Shown here: piece by piece, positions 48,404 to 57,226 of the stretch
How positions within the stretch are numbered: position 1 is the stretch's first letter
How the letters are laid out: each line of letters starts with the position of its first letter
NCBI RefSeq assembly: GCF_005860805.1
Contig: NZ_VCEJ01000004.1
Span: forward strand, 930,001-994,000
DNA length: 64,000 nt
Reading direction: 5' to 3'
Origin: Dyadobacter luticola
GTDB lineage: Bacteria; Bacteroidota; Bacteroidia; Cytophagales; Spirosomataceae
Program-made: the position numbers and the translations under genes
Notes under the pieces: generated by a model
Databases searched by the model: none
The model's input: only the letters and a program-made list of their open reading frames with translations
Told to the model about the DNA's origin: nothing

Positions 48404-48958
48404 TTACTGGACTTTCAGGTTGAAGTTCAGGTTTACGTCGTCACTTCCCGGCTCCGGCGTGCCATTTTTCGCTCCCGGCTGGTGGCGTAGCTGCACAGTC
48501 AGCTTTCCAATTCCGGTCGCTCCCGTCACCGCTTTTCCTGTTAACCCGATCGGGTAGTTGTTTTTATCTTTATCGCCGTAAGTATAAGTCAGCAAGGTCG
48601 CAGGCGACGGCGTGAAAATGAATAAATGCTCGTCCGCTTTTTCCTTAATTTCCTTCGTGATGTCATCCGTCGGCGTTTTGCTTTCGTCCAGCAGCTCCAC
48701 CGTCATCGTGTACGTTTTGTTGGGTTTTAATGCGATGGTATCAAATTGCGTCGCAGCATTTCCGCCATCTCCGTCGGCATCTTTGTACGAAAACGAAGTC
48801 GTCGTCGAAGTCCCTTGTTCCGTGAATTTGAGGGTTACCGAAGTGATCAGCTCATTCTCATCGTCCGGCTCGACGGCGTCGCCAGAATCCTTGCAATTTG
48901 TAAAAGACAGGGCAGTGCCGATCAGCAGCAGCCAGACGAGGTTGCGTTTCATTTTCAT
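48404..48958 (-). CDS. Lipoprotein paired with the ZnuD-like receptor
   Basis: 184 residues from the ATG at 48958; lipobox FTNC with Cys22. Mature part: acidic linker (SGDAVEPDDENE), then ITSVTLKF, SYKDADGDGGN, DTIALKPNKTYTMTVELLDE, DEHLFIFTPS, YGDKDKNNYPIGLTG and LTVQLRHQPGAKNG. This all-beta pattern is found in lipoproteins next to TonB receptors in Bacteroidota, often named 'type 1 periplasmic binding fold' proteins. Its gene follows the receptor by 34 bp and so shares the operator at 51386. Likely a surface or periplasmic metal-capture partner; unproven. Confidence 0.82.
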   Translation of the reverse strand: MKMKRNLVWLLLIGTALSFTNCKDSGDAVEPDDENELITSVTLKFTEQGTSTTTSFSYKDADGDGGNAATQFDTIALKPNKTYTMTVELLDESKTPTDDITKEIKEKADEHLFIFTPSPATLLTYTYGDKDKNNYPIGLTGKAVTGATGIGKLTVQLRHQPGAKNGTPEPGSDDVNLNFNLKVQ

Positions 48959-48992
48959 AAGTAACTGGTTATTGATTGGTATTAAAAACTTT

Positions 48993-51314
48993 TCAGGCGC
49001 CAAACTTCCATTTCAGCCGTAGCGAAGCATTGCGGCCCATATCATCGGCGTAGTACCGGAAACGGTTGAGGTAATCACGGTAAACCGTATTAAAAAGGTT
49101 CTGCACGCTGATCCCGATTTCAAGCTGCTGTTTTTCAGAAACTTTCAGGGAGGTTCCGGCCTGAATGTTCCAAAGTGAATAAGCCTTCGGCGGGGCCAAA
49201 AAATCACTGTTTGGTGGTACACGTTTTTGCTGGGCGACATATAAATTGCCTATCGACAAAAATGTATCGTGCAATTTTCCACGATCCGATAATGCGTATT
49301 TAAGTTGATTATCAAGTCTGTTTGGCGGTATCATTACCAGGTAAGCATCATTCCGCTGGTCGTAAACCCGCAAATAGCTCAGCTTGCTGGTGGCCGTAAT
49401 GTTCTTCACAAATTCCCAGCTTCCCGAGAGATCGATTCCTTTGAAAGAGGCGTCGGTTTGGGTGTATTTAAAATAAGGAAATGCGCCGCGGACGGTCAGT
49501 ATCGGCTCTGGCTGGGGTTTGAGATAAATAAAATCAGAAATGTAATTGTAGTAGCCGCCCAATTCCACCGACCAGCGGGCATCCGCATACTTAATGCTTC
49601 CGATGGTGTTGATCGCCTTTTCCGATTTCAGGCTTGCATCGCCTTTTTCGTAAGCCGCCGCGCCGTGGTGCACGCCGTCGCTGAAAAGCTCGCTCACATT
49701 CGGCGCACGCCAGGCAGTTCCTGCATTTAATCTTACGGAAAAATGGTCGGAGAAATTCCGGGTAGCGCCGACTGTTCCGGAGAAATTTGCGAATTGGAAA
49801 GTATTGGCCACTTTTTGGCGGCTTACGATCCGGTAGGTTTTCAATGTCCGATAATCGTACCGGATGCCTGCTTCCAGTTCCCAGCCATTTTTCACATACC
49901 GCTCGATCCAGAATAATCCGATGTTGAACTGGTTGAAATTCGGTATCAGCGGACGGCCGCTCATTAAATTATATTGGTATAATGTGCTCACGCCCAGCTG
50001 TCCCGCAATTTTTCCTGCAATCGGCTTGTGGTCCCAGACCACATCATTGGTCAATGTGGTGAGTTTAAATGTCAGCTCGGGGTGGTTGAGCGCCGCCAAA
50101 GAATCGTTTCTCGGGCGGTGTAAATCAAACTCATTCCGGTCGTTGATTTGCCGCGCAATCGTCCACTGAAAACGGTTGCCATTCTGGAAATGATAATGTG
50201 TTTCCGCTTTAAAAAGATCGTGGGTCACATTCTGGTTAGGCCGCCCGATATTATAGCTGAAACCCGATTTTACAAAAGGTTCGCCATTTTTGATCACATT
50301 CAAAAGGTCGGTCACGCTGCCGATGTGCGAGCCGGAGAAGATGCCGATTTTTGTATCAAATCGACTGTAAAAGAGATCGATACCAAGTCCGCCGCGACGG
50401 TAACCTGCCGCCAGCGAAAAGTTTTTCTCGCTGATTCCGGTGTTGTCCAGAAAATAATTCGGTGTACGAATGTTGCCGCCGCGCTTGATCGTCCCCTGCG
50501 CGCGCCAGCCAAAACCTTTAAAGCCAGTAATCCCGCCCTGCACCGTCCCGGACAAAACTCCCTGCCGGCCATTTGAAAACCCGACCGCATTCGCCTCACC
50601 GCTAATCCCTTTATTAAATGGTAATTCCTCCGGCTCGACCAAAATCACCCCGCCAATCGCATCCGAGCCATATCTGACGCCCGCCGCACCTTTCACCACC
50701 GAAAGCCGCGTCGCGATAAACGGGTCAATTTCAGGCGCATGTTCCGAGCCCCACTGCTGGCCTTCCTGCCGCACGCCATTGTTCATGATCAGGATCCGGT
50801 TACTATGCAGGCCGTGAATGACGGGTTTTGAGATCGAGGAGCCGGTTTGTAAAGTGGTTACGCCGGTCAATCCTTTCAAGCTTTCCCCCAGGTTTTGCCC
50901 GCGGGTTTGTTCCAGATCATTGCCGGATAATGTGGTCAAGGGCTGGGATGAAGGTGCTTCGCTGCGGTGGGCGGTGATTTCGACATCTTTTAAATGTACC
51001 TCCTGCTCCTCCAAATTGAAGTTTTCCTCGTGGCCTGCCGTCAGATCGATTTTTTGCCGGTAAGGCTGGTAGCCGACAATCCTGCATTCCAATGTGTAAG
51101 ATCCCGGGCAGAGATTTCGCAGTTCATACCGACCATTTGGATCGGTAAAAACGCCGGTATTTTGTCCCAAGATTAAAACCGTCGCGCCTACCACCGGCTG
51201 CCCGGTGTGCGTATCCTTCACCAATCCCTTCACAAAACATCCGCATTCCGTTTTCTGGGCGAATGATTTGTTGATGATCAGCACGAGGAGGAGACTTAGA
51301 AAAACACGGTTCAT
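48993..51314 (-). CDS. TonB-dependent receptor, ZnuD-like (probable zinc uptake)
   Basis: 773 residues from the ATG at 51314 (signal MNRVFLSLLLVLIINKSFAQ); the longer frame upstream contains the operator and is rejected. Order: carboxypeptidase-like domain (GLVKDTHTGQPVVGATVLI), plug (SLKGLTGVTTLQTG, KPVIHGLHSNRILIMNNGVRQEGQQWG, VVKGAAGVRYGSDAIGGVI) and 22-strand barrel ending SLRLKWKFGA with terminal aromatic pattern. The plug sequence and HRPRNDSLAALNHPE loop resemble Neisseria ZnuD. It imports a metal (zinc most likely) across the outer membrane. The Zur-type palindrome lies 72 nt upstream. Confidence 0.88.
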   Translation of the reverse strand: MNRVFLSLLLVLIINKSFAQKTECGCFVKGLVKDTHTGQPVVGATVLILGQNTGVFTDPNGRYELRNLCPGSYTLECRIVGYQPYRQKIDLTAGHEENFNLEEQEVHLKDVEITAHRSEAPSSQPLTTLSGNDLEQTRGQNLGESLKGLTGVTTLQTGSSISKPVIHGLHSNRILIMNNGVRQEGQQWGSEHAPEIDPFIATRLSVVKGAAGVRYGSDAIGGVILVEPEELPFNKGISGEANAVGFSNGRQGVLSGTVQGGITGFKGFGWRAQGTIKRGGNIRTPNYFLDNTGISEKNFSLAAGYRRGGLGIDLFYSRFDTKIGIFSGSHIGSVTDLLNVIKNGEPFVKSGFSYNIGRPNQNVTHDLFKAETHYHFQNGNRFQWTIARQINDRNEFDLHRPRNDSLAALNHPELTFKLTTLTNDVVWDHKPIAGKIAGQLGVSTLYQYNLMSGRPLIPNFNQFNIGLFWIERYVKNGWELEAGIRYDYRTLKTYRIVSRQKVANTFQFANFSGTVGATRNFSDHFSVRLNAGTAWRAPNVSELFSDGVHHGAAAYEKGDASLKSEKAINTIGSIKYADARWSVELGGYYNYISDFIYLKPQPEPILTVRGAFPYFKYTQTDASFKGIDLSGSWEFVKNITATSKLSYLRVYDQRNDAYLVMIPPNRLDNQLKYALSDRGKLHDTFLSIGNLYVAQQKRVPPNSDFLAPPKAYSLWNIQAGTSLKVSEKQQLEIGISVQNLFNTVYRDYLNRFRYYADDMGRNASLRLKWKFGA

Positions 51315-51385
51315 TGAAAAAATGGTATTGGCCTGGGTTGTAACTGAAAATCGTTTTTGATACAACGTTGCAAAAGTACGGTCAA

Positions 51386-51400
51386 TGCAACTATGTTGCA
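51386..51400. promoter_or_regulatory. Putative Zur operator upstream of the ZnuD-like receptor
   Basis: TGCAAC-TAT-GTTGCA, a perfect 6-3-6 palindrome with the same half-sites as at 47805-47821. A degenerate pair TACAAC/GTTGCA abuts it at 51361-51372. It is 72 nt upstream of the receptor ATG. Confidence 0.7.
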
Positions 51401-51487
51401 ACTAAAATTTTCAACTATTTCCGCATTTTTTCGGCCCGATATACGCAGGATTGTAAATTTGCACCCGATTACTTGCCTCCCCGAACG

Positions 51488-52246
51488 TTGTCTGAACTGC
51501 TTTTTGCCAAAATCCTCTTAATGCCGCCGCTCATCGCCGGCGTAACACTCGCTGTCAGAAAATGGGGAGAAGGCCTCGGCGGCTGGATTGGCGGATTTCC
51601 CTGGGTAGCAGGGCCTATCTCGTTTTTTATCGCGCTGGAACATGGCGCAGCATTCGCTGCGTCGACGGTAACTTCGGCATTGCTGGGCTCTATCGGGACA
51701 ATTTTATTCGCGATCGTTTACTCCGTCGTTTCCACCCGACTTACCTGGCTGCCGACCGTCATCATCAGTTATGCCGTGTATTTTGCAATTGCGCTGCTTT
51801 CTTTGGGGAGGGACGTATCCTTGCCGGTAGCAGCCTGCCTGAATGTTGCAGTATTGACTGCAGTCTTATATTTTTTTCCAAAACCAAAAGGCACCGCGGA
51901 CGCCAGAAAACAGCCGATTTATGACATTCCGCTGAGAATGTTAGTATCCACATTTTTTGTGGTGCTGCTCACCCAGGCCGCAGATTACCTCGGCCCGACT
52001 TGGAGCGGTATCCTCACGCCTTTCCCGATCATGACTTCCACGCTGGCGGTTTTTACTCACGCCCAGCAAGGCTCAGCCGCTGCAACGCGGATTTTGTACG
52101 GGTTAATGTTGGCCGGATATGGCTTTGTAGCTTTCTTGATTGGCGTCGCCTGGATTGTGCCCGAAATGTCGATTGGGCTGGCTTACAGCATTTTGGTGGT
52201 GAGTACCATGCTGGTCAATGGGGTGACAATCAGGCTGATCCGCTAG
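51488..52246 (+). CDS. Integral membrane protein of unknown function
   Basis: About 252 residues with seven or eight hydrophobic helices. The first helix is LLFAKILLMPPLIAGVTLAV, then WGEGLGGWIGGFPWVAGPISFF, a conserved GGxxxGxPxxxGP-type stretch of a bacterial membrane family without known role. The start is uncertain: no ATG precedes the helix, so I choose the TTG at 51488 (MSELLFAKILL), which keeps the first helix whole; ATG 51521 would cut it. A promoter-like TAAATTTG lies at 51454-51461. It is divergent from the ZnuD-like gene and the operator lies upstream of its own promoter, so zinc control is doubtful. Confidence 0.72.
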   Translation: MSELLFAKILLMPPLIAGVTLAVRKWGEGLGGWIGGFPWVAGPISFFIALEHGAAFAASTVTSALLGSIGTILFAIVYSVVSTRLTWLPTVIISYAVYFAIALLSLGRDVSLPVAACLNVAVLTAVLYFFPKPKGTADARKQPIYDIPLRMLVSTFFVVLLTQAADYLGPTWSGILTPFPIMTSTLAVFTHAQQGSAAATRILYGLMLAGYGFVAFLIGVAWIVPEMSIGLAYSILVVSTMLVNGVTIRLIR

Positions 52247-52269
52247 GCAAACCAGCCTGAAATCGCATT

Positions 52270-53331
52270 TTAAACTCTTTCCAATTTTACCGGATAAGTC
52301 TTTTTCGCATTCCACTGGCACACGTAAATGTTATGCTCATTGTCGATGCAAACGTCGTGGCAGTGCATGAAAATGGGCTTATCCTGCACCATCAGCTGCA
52401 ATTTTCCATCGCGGTATTCCGGAGCGGTACCTCCCGGATTTGAAATTACTTTATTGTTTTTATCAATGATGGTCACAAAACCTGAATCCGGCGTCTGGTT
52501 CAGGTAGCGCAGCCGCGACCAGCACACGCCAGCGTACAAAGTATCTTCTTTGAAAACCGGGCGGCAGACAAATGCGCCGGGCAAAAACAAAGTGCTCAGG
52601 TACTTACCGTCCAAAGTAAATTTCTTAAAAGCATTGTGCACCCGCGAAGTGATCAGCAATGCTGGATTGGCCTTGTCGCGGTAGTCGATGGTGATACCGT
52701 GCGCGGTAGAAAACTGCGCGTCGCCGTCGCCGGGACCGCCGAATTTGTCAATAAATTCCCCTTTTTGATTGTATCGCAAAATCCACTGCGAGCCGTAGCC
52801 GTCGGCAATGTAAATGGTACCATCCGGACCGATCGCGGTTTCAGTAGGTTTGAATGCGTCGCCTTCTTTGTAAGCGCCCACTTTGGAAGGATGCTCGATC
52901 GTCATCAATATTTTTCCTTTCAGGTCTGTTTTAAAAACCTTCCCAATGTTAGGATCGCAGATAAAAAGAAATTCTTCGCCGTTTGCATTCCATAATGTTA
53001 ATCCATGGCCGCCGGGAAATTCGTGTCCCCAGCTTTCGAGCAGCTTGCCGGAGCGGTCGTAGATCAGAATGTTGTTTTTGATTTCATCACCGACCATGAT
53101 CAGCCTTCCCTTGCTGTCCTGCACCATTTCGTGGCAGTTATTGATCGGAAATTGGGAAGAATCCAGGTTACCCCAGCCTTGGTGCACCTTGTATTTATGC
53201 GAGCCGTGGCCGATTATTTCGCCGTCCACTTTGGGTTTGGCGTGTAAGATATAAAAAGGCTTGAATGTCAAAGCCGCGGCGGCTACTGCGGTGATTTTAC
53301 CGAATTCGCGGCGTGATTGGGTTTCGGGCAT
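52270..53331 (-). CDS. Tat-exported NHL-type beta-propeller protein
   Basis: 353 residues. Twin-arginine signal: SRREFGKITAVAAAALTF. The rest is a six-bladed NHL-like propeller: NILIYDRSGKLLESWGHEFPGG, HGLTLWNANGEEFLFICDP, PTETAIGPDGTIYIADGYGS, ILRYNQKGEFIDKFGG, HCHDVCIDNEHNIYVCQWN (in parts). It resembles the 6-bladed propeller of peptidylglycine-monooxygenase-type lyases, but conserved catalytic residues cannot be assigned. Exported folded by Tat, so a bound cofactor or metal is possible. Monocistronic; its stop is 23 bp from the stop of the convergent membrane-protein gene. Confidence 0.82.
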   Translation of the reverse strand: MPETQSRREFGKITAVAAAALTFKPFYILHAKPKVDGEIIGHGSHKYKVHQGWGNLDSSQFPINNCHEMVQDSKGRLIMVGDEIKNNILIYDRSGKLLESWGHEFPGGHGLTLWNANGEEFLFICDPNIGKVFKTDLKGKILMTIEHPSKVGAYKEGDAFKPTETAIGPDGTIYIADGYGSQWILRYNQKGEFIDKFGGPGDGDAQFSTAHGITIDYRDKANPALLITSRVHNAFKKFTLDGKYLSTLFLPGAFVCRPVFKEDTLYAGVCWSRLRYLNQTPDSGFVTIIDKNNKVISNPGGTAPEYRDGKLQLMVQDKPIFMHCHDVCIDNEHNIYVCQWNAKKTYPVKLERV

Positions 53332-53399
53332 GGTTTAGTCTTTTTCTGAAGAAAGACCGCACGCCTGTTTTCTTACTATACCGAAAATTCTGATTTGCC

Positions 53400-54359
53400 C
53401 TAGCTCGCCGAATAACGTTTTCCATACCGGTTGAGCCAGTCCATCAGGCGGTTTACATCCTGCATTTTGAAAAGTTCGCTGCCAGCATTCATCGTGGCGG
53501 CAGTACCGCAGGCCACGCCCATTCTTACAGCTTCGCGGTAGGATTTTCCCTGAGATAATGTCCAGATAATGCCGGCCAACATACTATCACCGGCGCCTAC
53601 CGTACTTTTTGGCTGCACGGGTGGCGCAGGAATGTGCTCTACCTGGTCTTCGGTGACGAGCATCGCGCCCATCGCCCCCATGGATACGATCACGATTTCA
53701 CATTGCCCGCGGATGATCAATGCCCTCGCCGCATCGTCCACTTCGTCCAGTTCCAGTTTATCCACACCCACCAGCTCGCTGAGCTCGGTAATGTTTGGTT
53801 TTAGCAAATAAACACCGGCCTCGGTAGCGTGGCGAAGCGCGTCGCCAGAGGTATCTGCTATAAACTTTGCGCCTTGTTTATGGGCTATGCGTGCAATCTG
53901 TCCGTAAAAATCATCGGGTACGCCAGGCGGCAAGCTTCCGCTGGCAATGATGTAGGAAGGTTTCGGATCGAGTTCTTCCATCGTTTCCAGTATCGACCTT
54001 ACTTCCGTCGGCATCATTTCGGTGCCGGGCATTCCGAAACGGTATTGAAAACCGGTGCTGGTTTCGAGCACGTGAAAATTTTCTCGCGTCCACTGTTTGG
54101 TTTCGATCACCATCGTTTCCACGCCCTCGCTTTTTACGAGCTTGTGCAAACGCTGACCAGTCGGCCCTCCGATGGTGAAAATCGCGATCGGGTTGCCTCC
54201 AAGGCGATGAACTGCCTTGGCTACATTGATACCCCCGCCTCCTGCTTCGAAGTTTGGCGTGTCGCATCGCAGCTTGTTATCAGGAACAATGCGGGAGACA
54301 TTCGAGCTTTTGTCAAGCGCAGGATTGATTGTAAGTGTTACAATTGGTCCGGTGGCCAT
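53400..54359 (-). CDS. PfkB-family hexose kinase (1-/6-phosphofructokinase II type)
   Basis: 319 residues. PfkB signatures: GGGGINVAKAVHRLGG near the start (substrate-binding glycines, N-A-K), SGSLPPGVPDDFY in the middle and the C-terminal anion-hole signature STVGAGDSMLAGII with catalytic Asp. The opening VTLTINPALDKS is typical of the 1-phosphofructokinase / tagatose-6-phosphate kinase / Pfk-2 branch. Likely phosphorylates a ketohexose phosphate in the cytoplasm. Monocistronic; the clpX terminator lies just upstream of it. Confidence 0.92.
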   Translation of the reverse strand: MATGPIVTLTINPALDKSSNVSRIVPDNKLRCDTPNFEAGGGGINVAKAVHRLGGNPIAIFTIGGPTGQRLHKLVKSEGVETMVIETKQWTRENFHVLETSTGFQYRFGMPGTEMMPTEVRSILETMEELDPKPSYIIASGSLPPGVPDDFYGQIARIAHKQGAKFIADTSGDALRHATEAGVYLLKPNITELSELVGVDKLELDEVDDAARALIIRGQCEIVIVSMGAMGAMLVTEDQVEHIPAPPVQPKSTVGAGDSMLAGIIWTLSQGKSYREAVRMGVACGTAATMNAGSELFKMQDVNRLMDWLNRYGKRYSAS

Positions 54360-54396
54360 AGGAGTTGGTGAGTTATTTTATGCGAATAAAACAAAA

Positions 54397-54428
54397 AAAG
54401 CCCCGCATTTCAACGAAACACGGGGCTT
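54397..54428 (-). terminator. Rho-independent terminator of clpX
   Basis: Seven-bp stem AGCCCCG / CGGGGCT; on the - strand it is followed by a T-run (A-run on + from about 54390). It lies 21 bp after the clpX stop. Confidence 0.9.
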
Positions 54429-54448
54429 GACTAAAAATTTAAAACGGG

Positions 54449-55693
54449 TTATGCGACAGAACGCAGCAGCGACATCGACGATTTCTCGAATTTATCTTTG
54501 GCATAATCCAGCGACAGCGTAAAATCTTTCACGTCATTTTGAGACGGAAGATCAAACATAGCGTCGGTCATAATGGATTCGCAAATGGCGCGCAAACCAC
54601 GGGCACCAAGTTTATAAGTCATCGCCTGGTCTACAATGTAGTCCAGCACGTCGTCTTCGAAATGCAGGGTGATGCCTTCCATCGCGAAAAGTTTGGCGTA
54701 CTGTTTTACCAAAGCATTTTTCGGCTCGGTCAGGATCCGCTTCAATGTTTCGCGGTCCAGCGGATTCAAATGCGTCAGTACCGGCAAGCGACCGATTAAT
54801 TCCGGTATCAGACCAAAAGATTTAAGATCCATCGCCGTCACATAGCGCATTAAATTTCCCTTATCAAAAATTTCAATGATGCGGTTATCGCCTGAGAAAC
54901 CAATCGGACGGGTGTTAATCCTCTTTCCGATATGTCTTTCGATACCGTCAAATGCGCCTCCGCAAATGAAAAGAATGTTTTCGGTATTCAAGGTGATCAT
55001 TTTCTGATCGGGGTGCTTGCGGCCTCCCTGTGGCGGAACATTCACGATAGAACCTTCCAGCAATTTCAAAAGCGCCTGCTGCACACCCTCACCGCTCACA
55101 TCGCGGGTAATCGAAGGGTTATCCGACTTACGGGCGATTTTATCAATCTCATCAATATAAACAATCCCTCTTTCCGCGGCTTCCACATTATAATCCGCAG
55201 CTTGGAGCAATCTTGTCAAAATCGTTTCCACGTCCTCACCCACATATCCGGCCTCGGTCACCACCGTCGCATCCGCCACGCAAAAAGGTACCTGCAAAAT
55301 GCGCGCGATGGATTTTGCCAGATACGTTTTACCGGTACCGGTTTCACCCACCATGATAATGTTCGATTTTTCAATCGTCACATCGTCTTCGGTCGGCGCC
55401 TGATTCAATCTTTTGTAATGATTATAAACCGCCACGGCGAGAGAACGCTTGGCTTCATCCTGCCCGATCACATATTGTTCAAGAAAATGCTTGATTTCGG
55501 TAGGAGGGATGGGTTTCAGCTTGGGGAGCTTATTCTTTTTTTCTTTTTTATCTTCTTTTGGGCCAAGTTCTTCAGTGATAACCTGGTGCCCCTGTGCAAT
55601 GCAGTGATTACAAATGTGAGCGTCAATCCCGGAGAGTAATAAATCAACCTCGTTTTTCTTACGTCCGCAAAACGAACAACTTACTTGTGCCAT
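54449..55693 (-). CDS. clpX: ATP-dependent Clp protease ATP-binding subunit ClpX
   Basis: 414 residues. N-terminal zinc-binding domain with [11 protein letters not shown] and ICNHC; AAA+ core with Walker A GETGTGKT, Walker [31 protein letters not shown] pore-loop region, and sensor/arginine-finger area [14 protein letters not shown]. The C-terminal small domain ends [16 protein letters not shown]. It unfolds substrates for ClpP in the cytoplasm. clpP starts 243 bp upstream on the same strand with its own terminator between them. Confidence 0.98.
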   Translation of the reverse strand: MAQVSCSFCGRKKNEVDLLLSGIDAHICNHCIAQGHQVITEELGPKEDKKEKKNKLPKLKPIPPTEIKHFLEQYVIGQDEAKRSLAVAVYNHYKRLNQAPTEDDVTIEKSNIIMVGETGTGKTYLAKSIARILQVPFCVADATVVTEAGYVGEDVETILTRLLQAADYNVEAAERGIVYIDEIDKIARKSDNPSITRDVSGEGVQQALLKLLEGSIVNVPPQGGRKHPDQKMITLNTENILFICGGAFDGIERHIGKRINTRPIGFSGDNRIIEIFDKGNLMRYVTAMDLKSFGLIPELIGRLPVLTHLNPLDRETLKRILTEPKNALVKQYAKLFAMEGITLHFEDDVLDYIVDQAMTYKLGARGLRAICESIMTDAMFDLPSQNDVKDFTLSLDYAKDKFEKSSMSLLRSVA

Positions 55694-55880
55694 TGATATC
55701 TGTTGACTTAATGATCGTTCCGGTTACAAATCCGGACTCTGGTAAAAAACAACCTGCAAGACCCGATAACACGCGGACAGATTTTATTGTTTCAAAATCC
55801 GGCGTATTAATTCTAGGTCAAGTCCCGCAAATTTCCGGTTTTTTAATGGGGTTACCAAATGACCGGCTGGCTATGAAACG

Positions 55881-55916
55881 AAAAGCGCCCGCACAAATTT
55901 GCTGTGCAGGCGCTTT
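55881..55916 (-). terminator. Probable terminator of clpP
   Basis: Eleven-bp stem GCGCCCGCACA / TGTGCAGGCGC with one mismatch, and a T-run (AAAA on +) on the - strand side. It lies 20 bp after the clpP stop, so clpX probably has its own promoter. Confidence 0.78.
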
Positions 55917-55935
55917 CACAATGAATGCATTAAGA

Positions 55936-56610
55936 TTATTTGTCTCTCGTCAACACTTCGTCGATAAGACCATATTCTTTTGCTTCGGTGGCTTTCAACC
56001 ATTTGTCACGGTCCGAATCCAGGCCAATTTGCTCGGCAGTCTGGCCAGTGTGATGCGCCAGAATTTCGTACAGTTCATGACGCAGTTTCACGATTTCGCG
56101 GGTCGTGATCTCGATATCGACCGAAGTACCCTGCGCACCGCCGGAAGGCTGGTGGATCATTACTCTTGCGTGCGGAAGGGCCGAACGTTTTCCGGCAGCG
56201 CCGCCTGCCAGCAACACAGCTCCCATCGAAGCCGCAAGACTCGTACATACCGTCGCTACGTCGGGACGTACATATTGCATGGTATCATAAATTCCCAAAC
56301 CTGCATATACAGAACCGCCGGGGCTGTTGATGTACATCAGGATATCTTTCTTAGGATCAGCCGATTCGAGGAAGAGGAGCTGGGCAACAATGATGTTGGC
56401 AATGTTGTCATCCACACCGGTTCCCATAAAAATAATGCGGTCGGCCATCAAACGTGAAAAAACGTCCACTTCACGGAAGTTCATCGGGCGCTCTTCGATC
56501 ACCGAGCGGGTCATGTTTTCAACAGTATGGTTTACATAACCGTCAACCGTAAGACCGTTCATACCTAAGTGGTGGACGGCGTATTTTCTAAATTCATTTC
56601 CGTGATTCAT
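55936..56610 (-). CDS. clpP: ATP-dependent Clp protease proteolytic subunit ClpP
   Basis: 224 residues from ATG 56610 ([16 protein letters not shown]); the frame upstream is not conserved. Catalytic Ser in [15 protein letters not shown], His in [11 protein letters not shown], and the Asp region DSDRDKW are present; [19 protein letters not shown] is the conserved oxyanion strand. Forms the tetradecameric protease with ClpX. The XRE gene on the other strand separates it from tig. Confidence 0.98.
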   Translation of the reverse strand: MNHGNEFRKYAVHHLGMNGLTVDGYVNHTVENMTRSVIEERPMNFREVDVFSRLMADRIIFMGTGVDDNIANIIVAQLLFLESADPKKDILMYINSPGGSVYAGLGIYDTMQYVRPDVATVCTSLAASMGAVLLAGGAAGKRSALPHARVMIHQPSGGAQGTSVDIEITTREIVKLRHELYEILAHHTGQTAEQIGLDSDRDKWLKATEAKEYGLIDEVLTRDK

Positions 56611-56797
56611 CGAAAAAATAATTTTTAATTTACAATAGTTAAAGGGCAACTGAGTCCAAAAGCAAATTTGACTATTTCACCGAATAATCCTTGTCAATAT
56701 CGGCGACAATTTATCGAAAAATGCGACAGTCAGCCGCCATGATAAAAGATTACATTGCAGCATAAAAAAGTTATACCACCCGCTATAATCGGACATT

Positions 56798-57172
56798 ATG
56801 AACGTAACATCCAATTTATCAGAAAAAATAAGACAGATCAGGCTGCAAAAAGGCCTTTCTCAGGAAAATATGGCAGACATGCTCGGACTGTCCACGACAG
56901 CTTACGGGGATATTGAACGCGGCCGCACGGAGCTTTCGGTTTCGCGGCTGGAAAATGTGGCGAAGCTGCTGGACGTACCGCTACCCGAATTGCTAGGCAT
57001 TGATGTGTCAATGTCCGAAACGGAGTGGCTACGCCAGGAAAATACCCGCATACTCGCTGAGAATCGCCGGCTTCAAAATGAAGTGGATCAATTGAAAATT
57101 AAATTCAGGCAGCTCTTCGGGGAAGGTGTGTTGCGCATTGAAGAGGAGCGCCCGCGTATTGGATTTAAATAA
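56798..57172 (+). CDS. XRE-family HTH regulator with C-terminal coiled coil
   Basis: 124 residues. HTH_3 domain at about 8-66: IRQIRLQKGLSQENMADMLGLS, YGDIERGRTELSVSRLENVA, LLDVPLPELLG. After a short linker comes a heptad-rich helix (ETEWLRQENTRILAENRRLQNEVDQLK, in parts LRQENTRIL and NRRLQNEVDQL) that should dimerise it. Target unknown. It lies alone on the + strand between clpP and tig, and shares a bidirectional terminator with tig. Confidence 0.9.
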   Translation: MNVTSNLSEKIRQIRLQKGLSQENMADMLGLSTTAYGDIERGRTELSVSRLENVAKLLDVPLPELLGIDVSMSETEWLRQENTRILAENRRLQNEVDQLKIKFRQLFGEGVLRIEEERPRIGFK

Positions 57173-57175
57173 AAA

Positions 57176-57203
57176 ACACCGCCCTGGAAATCCAGGACGG
57201 TGT
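57176..57203. terminator. Bidirectional terminator between XRE gene and tig
   Basis: Twelve-bp stem ACACCGCCCTGG / CCAGGACGGTGT with loop AAAT (one mismatch), A-run on the left and T-rich right flank; it serves the convergent XRE (+) and tig (-) genes. Confidence 0.9.
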
Positions 57204-57226
57204 CAAATTTATTTTTTAAAAACCGC

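Noticed and set aside
54932..55639. 235-codon open frame on the + strand
   Set aside because: Antisense to clpX with no domain.
55594..56457. 287-codon open frame on the + strand
   Set aside because: Antisense to clpP and the clpX end; contains both terminator stems and no conserved motif.
56771..56788. TTATA-N8-TATAA word upstream of the XRE gene as an autoregulatory operator
   Set aside because: Short AT-rich half-sites with no second copy at a clear promoter; chance is likely.
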